Below are positions 33,551 through 39,117 of a DNA stretch of 39,117 bases, piece by piece (within the stretch, counting starts at the first letter, position 1; each line of letters starts with the position of its first letter). Position numbers and translations under genes: made by a program. Under the pieces are notes generated by a model that was given only the letters and a program-made list of their open reading frames with translations, searched no databases and was not told the origin of the DNA. Location of the stretch: contig VXTU01000054.1 of NCBI GenBank assembly GCA_009837285.1, positions 1 to 39,117 on the forward strand, written 5' to 3'. The DNA is from Chloroflexota bacterium (GTDB lineage: Bacteria > Chloroflexota > Dehalococcoidia > UBA2979).

Positions 33551-34486
33551 CTACGATTCCGCCGGATAGACGTCCCACGGCCAGAGCAGCTCCAGCCCGG
33601 CGCCGCGGAAGTACGTGCCGGCCACCGTGAGCACCAGCCACGAAGCGAACCAGCCCGAGATGAGCAGGATCATGTGATCCCGCCGCGTCCTCGCAAGACC
33701 GGTGCGCCACGCTACCAGCGAGAGCAGAATCGGCAGCCCGATCATGATCCCGATCGGGATCGCCTGTTCGACGATCCACGCCGGCACGTTCCACTGGATG
33801 CTGCCGCGCGGCAGGCCCAGCAGGTCGGTACGGATGAAGGTCTCACCGATCGGTACGCCGGTGAGGTCGTTGTGCCAGTTGATGTCGGTCTGGAGGGCGC
33901 GCACGCTCTTCAGCCAGTTCAGCGTCTCCGGCCACGTGCGCACGTTCTCCTCCGCCATGAACGGCGGCCACACGCGGAACGCCTCGCTGCCGACGGAGAA
34001 GCGCTCGTAGAGCACGATGTGCTTGCTCGAGTCGTAGACGATCAGCACCCACGTGCCGACGAAGCCCACGATCATGCCGACGATCATGTTCGGCCACGCG
34101 CGCGGAGTGGCGAGCCAGCGGCCCTGCTCCTCGTTCGAGGTGTCGAAGTAGGGCACGGCGGCGAGCAACACCAGGAAGACGGTCGGCACGATCACGCCGG
34201 CGAGTGCCGGGTGCATGTGGATCAGCAGTTCCTGCAGGTTCAGGAAGTACCACGGCGCCTTCGACGGGTTCGGCGTGTTGGCCGGGTTGGCGCGGTCCTG
34301 CAGCGGCGCGTTGATGAGGATCGCCAGCGCCACGAACGTGATCGTGAAGATCAGCGCCGCGATGAACTCGACGAAGACCAGGTCCGGCCAGACGAGCAAC
34401 TCTTCCTCGCGCTGCCGGCGAGGGCGCACGCTGGGCATCGCGCCGCGCTGACGCGAAGAGGCGGGGGCTGGTGCTTCGGCTACCAT
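33551..34486 (-). CDS. Cytochrome b C-terminal part (subunit IV-like)
   Basis: 311 residues with about five membrane helices (near 39-61, 94-116, 133-153, 238-262 and 272-294), against three in plant subunit IV. The Qo-site segment reads SKAPWYFLNLQELL, so the PEWY motif appears as APWY. The end, GTYFRGAGLELLWPWDV, is the common tail of bacterial quinol-cytochrome c reductase b subunits. A region of about 80 residues between helices 3 and 4 (155-235) is probably an outside domain. The ATG is at 34486, 15 bases after the b6-like gene. Confidence 0.92.
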   Translation of the reverse strand: MVAEAPAPASSRQRGAMPSVRPRRQREEELLVWPDLVFVEFIAALIFTITFVALAILINAPLQDRANPANTPNPSKAPWYFLNLQELLIHMHPALAGVIVPTVFLVLLAAVPYFDTSNEEQGRWLATPRAWPNMIVGMIVGFVGTWVLIVYDSSKHIVLYERFSVGSEAFRVWPPFMAEENVRTWPETLNWLKSVRALQTDINWHNDLTGVPIGETFIRTDLLGLPRGSIQWNVPAWIVEQAIPIGIMIGLPILLSLVAWRTGLARTRRDHMILLISGWFASWLVLTVAGTYFRGAGLELLWPWDVYPAES

Positions 34487-34501
34487 CGTCGCCCTCCTCT
34501 T

Positions 34502-35257
34502 CTACAGCGGCCGCGCGAGTCCGCCGTCACGGCGGATCCGCCAGAAGTGCACTGACATGAAGATCGCGGCCGCCAGCGGCAACCCGATCACGTGCAGGGT
34601 GTAGAAGCGGATGAGGGCGTTCTGGCCGACCTCGAACCCGCCGATCATGACGAACTGGTTGACCTCGCCGAGGATCGGGTCGGAGCCGATCATGTTGGTG
34701 CCGACGGTGATGGCCCAGAAGGCGAGCTCGTCCCACGGCAGCAGGTAGCCGGTGAACGAGAGCAGCAGCGTCAGCACGAGCAGGATCACGCCGACGACCC
34801 AGTTGAACTCGCGCGGCGGCTTGTACGCGCCGGTGTAGAAGACGCGCATCATGTGCAGCATCACGGTGATGACCATGCCGTGGGCCATCCATCGATGTGT
34901 GTTGCGCAGCATCATTCCGAAGCGCACGTCGGTCTGCAGCGCCTGCATGTCTGCGTACGCCCGTTCGACGGAGGGTACGTAGTAGAACATCAGCAAAACG
35001 CCGGTGACGGTCAGCCCCAGGAACAGGAAGAACGACAACCCGCCGAGGCAGTAGGTGTGAGTGATCTTGACGTGCGTGCGGTGCACGCGCGTGGGGTGGA
35101 GGTGCAGGAAGACGTTGGTCGCCACCGCGAGCATCTGGTTGCGCGGGGTGTTCGGGTAGCCAATGCGGAAGATGGACTTCCAGACCCGGTTGTTGACGAG
35201 GAACTCGTAGGCGCGATCGACAATCGCCTGTCCCTGGGGACGTTCGGTGGTCGCCAT
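34502..35257 (-). CDS. Cytochrome b6-like subunit (b N-terminal part)
   Basis: 251 residues, four membrane helices. Heme ligand pairs are H121/H135 and H222/H237; 14 residues lie between the second pair, the b6-type spacing. THTYCLGG (67-73 region) puts C70 where cytochrome b6 has the cysteine that binds heme c_i covalently. With the subunit IV-like and Rieske genes it forms a split-b (b6f/b6c-type) quinol oxidase complex, probably using menaquinol. About 45 extra N-terminal residues precede the usual start. The ATG at 35257 has GAGGG about 6 bases upstream. Confidence 0.95.
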   Translation of the reverse strand: MATTERPQGQAIVDRAYEFLVNNRVWKSIFRIGYPNTPRNQMLAVATNVFLHLHPTRVHRTHVKITHTYCLGGLSFFLFLGLTVTGVLLMFYYVPSVERAYADMQALQTDVRFGMMLRNTHRWMAHGMVITVMLHMMRVFYTGAYKPPREFNWVVGVILLVLTLLLSFTGYLLPWDELAFWAITVGTNMIGSDPILGEVNQFVMIGGFEVGQNALIRFYTLHVIGLPLAAAIFMSVHFWRIRRDGGLARPL

Positions 35258-35315
35258 CGCGGCCCTCTTCCTGGTTCCCCTGTGCCGCGATCAGGCGCGC
35301 GGCGAACGCCTTCGG

Positions 35316-35340
35316 GTAGCGAGCGTTAGCGGCTCGCTAC
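35316..35340 (-). other. 9-bp stem hairpin containing the stop codon of the 35-residue gene
   Basis: GTAGCGAGC, a 7-base loop and GCTCGCTAC form a perfect 9-bp stem. The TAG stop (35337-35339) lies in one arm. It separates the small membrane peptide from the b6-like gene and could adjust their relative expression. Confidence 0.5.
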
Positions 35341-35444
35341 GCCTCCCACCACTTCCCCAGCACCACGATCGCTGCAAGCGCCGCGGCCATGAGGAAGAAG
35401 ATGATGGTCAGCTCCATCGCCTCGCCGACTTCACCGAAGATCAT
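35337..35444 (-). CDS. 35-residue single-helix membrane peptide heading the bc operon
   Basis: MIFGEVGEAMELT followed by one hydrophobic helix (about 11-30) and a KWWEA end. The size and form recall small b6f subunits (PetG, PetL, PetN) or CcoQ, but I see no specific similarity. The ATG at 35444 has GAGGTG about 7 bases upstream and is the first possible gene after the predicted bc promoter. A longer in-frame extension to 35642 is Arg/Gly-rich, crosses the promoter and is rejected. Probable accessory subunit or assembly factor. Confidence 0.65.
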   Translation of the reverse strand: MIFGEVGEAMELTIIFFLMAAALAAIVVLGKWWEA

Positions 35445-35545
35445 GTCGCCACCTCGATGTCTGCCTCGTGCCCCTTCGGCCCGAGTGGTCACGGCGAGCG
35501 CGACCATCAAACGGGAACGCGGCGTCCCGCGTCCAGACCGCGGCG

Positions 35546-35575
35546 ATCCTAGCGACGGCCCGGAGCTAAGGTCAA
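35546..35575 (-). promoter_or_regulatory. Predicted bc-complex operon promoter (TTGACC-18-TAGGAT)
   Basis: On the minus strand -35 TTGACC (35570-35575), an 18-base spacer and -10 TAGGAT (35546-35551). The leader to the 35-residue gene is about 95 bases and holds a GGGA...TCCC inverted repeat. The rest of the 216-base gap shows nothing else recognisable. Confidence 0.6.
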
Positions 35576-35660
35576 GGAAACGCGGGCCGTTGTCCAGCCC
35601 CTCCCGGCCTCCGTGCTCCCATCGGCGGCGCGACGCTACCACAAACGAACGTAACGCCTG

Positions 35661-36401
35661 TCACGCGCCCGCATCGGGCTGCCGCGTCACCCGCGGCACG
35701 CCGCCCCGGCGCAGCCGCCAGATGCCGTGCAGGTCCTCCATCGCCGTGCGCACGATCGCCACGCGGCTGTCCCGATCCTCGACCCACCGCACGGGCACCT
35801 CACGCAGCCGGTATCCGTTCTCTTGCGCAATCAGCAGCAACTCCGAGTCCCAGAACCACTGCGTGTCCTCCACCAGCGGCACCAGCTCGCGCGCGGCTCG
35901 CCGGCTGATCGCCTTGAACCCGCACTGCGCGTCCGTCACCCGCAGCCTCGCGAGCTGCCGCAGGATCTGTACGTACACCCGAGAGATCGTCTCGCGACGC
36001 CACCCCCGCGCCGTCTCCGAGTCCGCATGCAGCCGCGTCCCGTACGCGATGTCCACCTCGCCCGCCGCGATCGGGTCGACGAGCTCCGGGATGTGCTTGA
36101 TGTCCGTGGAGAGGTCGACGTCCATGTACGCCGAGACGTCGGCGTGCGAGGTCAGGAACGCGATCCGCAGCGCGATGCCGCGACCCTTCACCGGGATGTG
36201 GTGCAGCACCACCCGACCCTCGTGGCGCTCTTGCAGCTCCTCGGCGATCGCGCGCGTGCGGTCCACCGAGGCGTTGTCGGCGATGACGATGCGCCACTCG
36301 TGCTCGGGGTGGTCCTCGGTCCACGCGAGCACGGTCTCCGTGCTGCGTTCGAGGATCGCCTCCTCGTTGTAGACCGGGAGGACGAGGTCGACCGTGGCCA
36401 T
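35661..36401 (-). CDS. GT2-family glycosyltransferase, dolichyl/polyprenyl-phosphate sugar synthase-like
   Basis: 246 residues, one GT-A domain. VDLVLPVYNEE at the start, IADNASVDRT (40-49) and MDVDLSTD (93-100, DxD metal motif) identify the family. The QCGFKAISRRAARELVP and WFWDSELLLIA segments are typical of DPG/DPM synthase-like enzymes that load a sugar on polyprenyl phosphate. No membrane helices, so it acts at the inner face of the membrane. The ATG at 36401 is 21 bases after purH; cotranscription with purH is likely although no functional tie is evident. Confidence 0.9.
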   Translation of the reverse strand: MATVDLVLPVYNEEAILERSTETVLAWTEDHPEHEWRIVIADNASVDRTRAIAEELQERHEGRVVLHHIPVKGRGIALRIAFLTSHADVSAYMDVDLSTDIKHIPELVDPIAAGEVDIAYGTRLHADSETARGWRRETISRVYVQILRQLARLRVTDAQCGFKAISRRAARELVPLVEDTQWFWDSELLLIAQENGYRLREVPVRWVEDRDSRVAIVRTAMEDLHGIWRLRRGGVPRVTRQPDAGA

Positions 36402-36422
36402 CGATGGCGCCCGCCCCGCCCG

Positions 36423-37982
36423 CTAGTGGCGGAAGTGGCGCGCGCCCGTGGTGAGCAGCGCCATCCCCAGGCGGTTCGCCGTCTCCACCGACTCCTCGTC
36501 GCGGATCGACCCCCCGGGATGCACCGCAGCCGTCACGCCTGCCGCCGCGGCCACCTCGAGCGAGTCCGGGAACGGGAAGAAGGCGTCCGAGGCCAGCACG
36601 GCGCCGCTCGCCGCTTCCCCCGCGCCTCCGGCCGCCAGCCGCGCGCTCTCGACGCGGTTCGGCTGGCCCGCGCCCATGCCCACGAGCACACCGTCGCGCA
36701 CGAGCGTGATCGCGTTGGACTTCACGTGCTTGCAGACCAGCCATGCGGTGCGCAGGTCCGCGAGCTCCGACGTCGTCGGCTCGCGATCGCTCACCACCTC
36801 GAACGCCGTCTCCTCAGAGAGGTCGGACTCCTGCACCAGCACGCCGCCGCGCGTCGAGCGCAGCTCCACGCGCGGGCGGCGCGCGTCGCCGGCGTCGACG
36901 GTGAGGATGCGCAGGTCCCGCGACTTCTTCTTGAGGTGCTCCAGCCCGTCCTCTTCGTGCCCCGGCGCGACGACGATCTCGAAGAACATGCGCCCGCCCG
37001 TGACCGGGCTGAGTACGTCGCGCAGCGCCGTAGCGAACGCGAAGTCGATCGGCCGGTTGGTGGCGACGATGCCGCCGTACGCCGAGATCGCGTCGCCCGC
37101 ATTAAGCGCGCGTTCGTAGAGCGCCGCGACACCCTCGTCGCCCGCGGCGAAGCAGCACGGGTTGGTGTGCTTGATGATGGCGATGGCCGGCTGCTCGCTC
37201 TCGGCCACCAGGTTGTACGCCGCGTCGGCGTCCAGCAGGTTCACGTAGGACAGCGCCTTGCCGTGGTGCTGCTCGAACCCTCCGATGCCCTCGACCGGCG
37301 CTCGCACGGAATCGAGGGTGTAGAACGCGCCGCGCTGGTGCGGGTTCTCGCCATAGCGCAGCTCCGCGACGCGCGTCATGCCGACGGTGAGCTGCTCCGG
37401 CAGCAGGTCGTCCTCGCCGCGCAGGTACTCGGCGATCGCCGTGTCGTAGTGCGCGACGTGCGCGAAGGCCTTCGCGGCCAGCTCGCGGCGCTGCCCGGCG
37501 TCGACTCCGCCCGCGCGCAGCGCGTCGAGGATGGCGTCGTAGTCCGCCGGGTCGACGACGGGCACGACCCACGGGTGGTTCTTCGCGGACGCGCGGATCA
37601 TCGTCGGCCCGCCGATGTCGATCTCCTCGAGCGCCTCGGCGAGCGTGACGGGGCCACCGGTCACGGTCTGCACGAAGGGGTAGAGGTTCACGGCGACGAG
37701 GTCGATCGGCTCGATGCCGTGCGCGGCCAGCTCGGCGGCGTCGGAGTCGCGGTCACGGCGCGCCAGCAGCCCGCCGTGCACGCGCGGGTGCAGCGTCTTC
37801 ACGCGCCCTTCAAGGATCTCCGGGCTGCCGGTCATGTCGGCGACGCTGCCGACGGGCACGCCGGCCTCGGCGATCACGCGCTGGGTGTTGCCGGTGGAGA
37901 ACAGCTCCCAGCCGAGCTCGTGCAGGCCACGCGCGAACTCCGCCACACCGGTCTTGTCGTAGACGCTCAGGATCGCGCGCAC
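36423..37982 (-). CDS. purH: Bifunctional AICAR transformylase/IMP cyclohydrolase
   Basis: Last two steps of IMP synthesis, 519 residues. The N-terminal MGS-like cyclohydrolase domain (1 to about 130) has LSVYDKTGVAEFA, STGNTQRVIAEAG and EGRVKTLHPRVHGG. The transformylase part follows, with ELRYGENPHQRGAFY, IIKHTNPCCFA and the final HPGGSIRDEESVETANRLGMALLTTGARHFRH. The start is GTG at 37982, 11 bases after purM. It uses 10-formyl-tetrahydrofolate. Confidence 0.97.
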   Translation of the reverse strand: MRAILSVYDKTGVAEFARGLHELGWELFSTGNTQRVIAEAGVPVGSVADMTGSPEILEGRVKTLHPRVHGGLLARRDRDSDAAELAAHGIEPIDLVAVNLYPFVQTVTGGPVTLAEALEEIDIGGPTMIRASAKNHPWVVPVVDPADYDAILDALRAGGVDAGQRRELAAKAFAHVAHYDTAIAEYLRGEDDLLPEQLTVGMTRVAELRYGENPHQRGAFYTLDSVRAPVEGIGGFEQHHGKALSYVNLLDADAAYNLVAESEQPAIAIIKHTNPCCFAAGDEGVAALYERALNAGDAISAYGGIVATNRPIDFAFATALRDVLSPVTGGRMFFEIVVAPGHEEDGLEHLKKKSRDLRILTVDAGDARRPRVELRSTRGGVLVQESDLSEETAFEVVSDREPTTSELADLRTAWLVCKHVKSNAITLVRDGVLVGMGAGQPNRVESARLAAGGAGEAASGAVLASDAFFPFPDSLEVAAAAGVTAAVHPGGSIRDEESVETANRLGMALLTTGARHFRH

Positions 37983-37993
37983 GCGACGCCTCC

Positions 37994-39049
37994 CTACTCC
38001 GGCAACCCGAGCACGGCCGCCTCGCCATCCCCGGCCACCACCTCGCCGATCCGCCAGCTTCCGGGCGCCGAGGCGAGCACCGCTGCGGCGTCGCCGGGCG
38101 CGACGGCCAGCACCATCCCGGCGCCCATGTTGAACGTGCGGAACATCTCGCCGTCCTCGATGCCGCCCATACGCTGGATGTAGCCGAACAGCGGCGGCGG
38201 CTCCCAGCTCTCGACGTCGACCCGCGCCGCCATACCGTCGCGCAACACGCGCGGCACGTTGCCGGGCAGCCCACCGCCTGTGATGTGCGCCATGCCGTGT
38301 ATGACCGGCAGCAGCGGCCGCACCACGTCGAGGAACGAGCCGTGTACGGCCAGCAACGCGTCACCGAGCGTCGCGCCCAACTCCTCCACGTACCCGTCGA
38401 GTCGTTCGCGGTCGCCCTCGTCGCCCTTGCCCACGCCGAAGATCTCGCGTACCAGCGAGTAGCCGTTGGTCTGTAGCCCCGTCGACGGCAGCGCGATCAG
38501 CGCGTCGCCAACCTCGATGCGCGAGCCGTCCACGATTGCGTCGCGTTCGACGACCCCGACCATGAAGCCCGCGAGGTCGTAGTCGCCGGGGCGGTAGAGG
38601 TCGGGCATGTCGGCGGTCTCGCCGCCAAGCAGCGCCACGCTGCTGGCGGCACACGCCTCGGCGATCCCGGCCACCACCTCGACGCGCCGCTCCTGCGGCA
38701 GATCTGCGGTCGCGAGGTAGTCCAGGAAGAACAGCGGCTCGGCGCCGGCGGTGAGCACGTCGTTGACGCAGTGGTTGACCAGGTCCTGGCCCACCCCGCC
38801 GTAGCGGCCGAGCGCCGCGGCGACCAGCAGCTTCGTCCCCACGCCGTCAGCGCTGGAGACAAGCACGGGGTCACGGTAGCGGCTGGTGTCGAGCTGGAAC
38901 AGCCCGGCGAAGGGGCCGACACCGCCGAGCACCTCGGGCCGCGTGGCGCCCTCAGCGGCCTCGCGGTAGCGGTCGACGGTGGCGTCGGCTGCGGCGACGT
39001 CGACGCCGGCGTCGGCGTAGCGGAGAGGTCGTTGAGCCCGCGCGGTCAT
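37994..39049 (-). CDS. purM: Phosphoribosylformylglycinamidine cyclo-ligase (AIR synthetase)
   Basis: ATP-dependent ring closure of FGAM to AIR, 351 residues, normal length. YADAGVDVAAADATVDRY, SADGVGTKLLVA, HCVNDVLTAGAEPLFFLDYLA, LLGGETADMPDLY and TGGGLPGNVPR are family signatures. The C-terminal NMGAGMVLAVAP segment is intact. The ATG is at 39049. It is followed closely by purH. No purN lies between them. Confidence 0.97.
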   Translation of the reverse strand: MTARAQRPLRYADAGVDVAAADATVDRYREAAEGATRPEVLGGVGPFAGLFQLDTSRYRDPVLVSSADGVGTKLLVAAALGRYGGVGQDLVNHCVNDVLTAGAEPLFFLDYLATADLPQERRVEVVAGIAEACAASSVALLGGETADMPDLYRPGDYDLAGFMVGVVERDAIVDGSRIEVGDALIALPSTGLQTNGYSLVREIFGVGKGDEGDRERLDGYVEELGATLGDALLAVHGSFLDVVRPLLPVIHGMAHITGGGLPGNVPRVLRDGMAARVDVESWEPPPLFGYIQRMGGIEDGEMFRTFNMGAGMVLAVAPGDAAAVLASAPGSWRIGEVVAGDGEAAVLGLPE

Positions 39050-39105
39050 CGCGCCGTCACTGCCTCACCGGGCCTTCGAGGGGCCCGCGTACGGGGAGTG
39101 GGGGG

Positions 39106-39111
39106 ATGGTA
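39106..39111 (-). promoter_or_regulatory. Possible -10 for purM-purH
   Basis: Minus-strand TGG-TACCAT resembles an extended -10 about 57 bases before purM. The -35 position falls outside the window. A GGGCC/GGCCC hairpin lies in the implied leader. Confidence 0.3.
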
Positions 39112-39117
39112 CCAGTG

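Overview
The window is GC-rich chromosomal bacterial DNA carrying 43 genes, all but one on the minus strand. It is core metabolism and information processing rather than accessory DNA: I see no insertion sequence, integrase, CRISPR array, tRNA or rRNA. The organism is most likely a member of the Chloroflexota, possibly a respiring Dehalococcoidia-type lineage. The reasons are a Gram-positive-type primosome set (DnaB, a DnaD-like protein and a DnaI/DnaC-like loader), a PgpH/YqfF c-di-AMP phosphodiesterase near rpsU-yqeY, a MoaD-MoaE fusion, and a b6-type cytochrome bc complex. This assignment is inference from gene content and was not tested by phylogeny.

Reading the minus strand from the right edge (its 5' side): purM and purH are followed by a family 2 glycosyltransferase. 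Next is a respiratory operon: a 35-residue membrane peptide, cytochrome b6-like and subunit IV-like proteins, Rieske protein, a cytochrome c-cupredoxin fusion, and two tiny paralogous Cys proteins. A YtcJ-like amidohydrolase follows. Then comes a probable long operon rpsU-yqeY-pgpH-purQ-DUF4389-DUF4389-purL. A replication operon follows: rplI-dnaB-dnaD-like-tandem AAA+ loader, then a DUF1640-like coiled-coil protein. The only plus-strand gene, moaDE, sits next; it converges on the DUF1640-like gene and diverges from comF.

After comF come a PfkB sugar kinase, glyA, and a small-protein/retropepsin-like pair. The rpsF-ssb-rpsR block follows, with a parvulin-like foldase, homoserine dehydrogenase, a coiled-coil protein of unknown function and threonine synthase. 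Then folE, an MshA-like glycosyltransferase and a PIG-L deacetylase lead into the str operon rpsL-rpsG-fusA-tuf, with tuf cut off by the left edge.

Sigma70-type promoters are readable in front of several operons: TTGACA-17-TAACCT (str), TTGCCC-16-TATACT (rpsF), TTGACA-18-TAACAT (rplI), TTGACG-18-TACGAT (rpsU) and TTGACC-18-TAGGAT (bc complex). No gap between genes exceeds 300 bases. The most noteworthy items are the duplicated AAA+ helicase loader, the oppositely charged tails on the partner proteins S6 and S18 (the S6 tail built from a 57-bp repeat), the cytochrome c-cupredoxin fusion beside a b6-like complex with a probable heme c_i cysteine, the pair of tiny Cys proteins that have each lost a different half, a LexA-like box over the rplI-dnaB promoter, non-ATG starts in all six ribosomal protein genes, and two DUF4389 membrane genes placed between purQ and purL.
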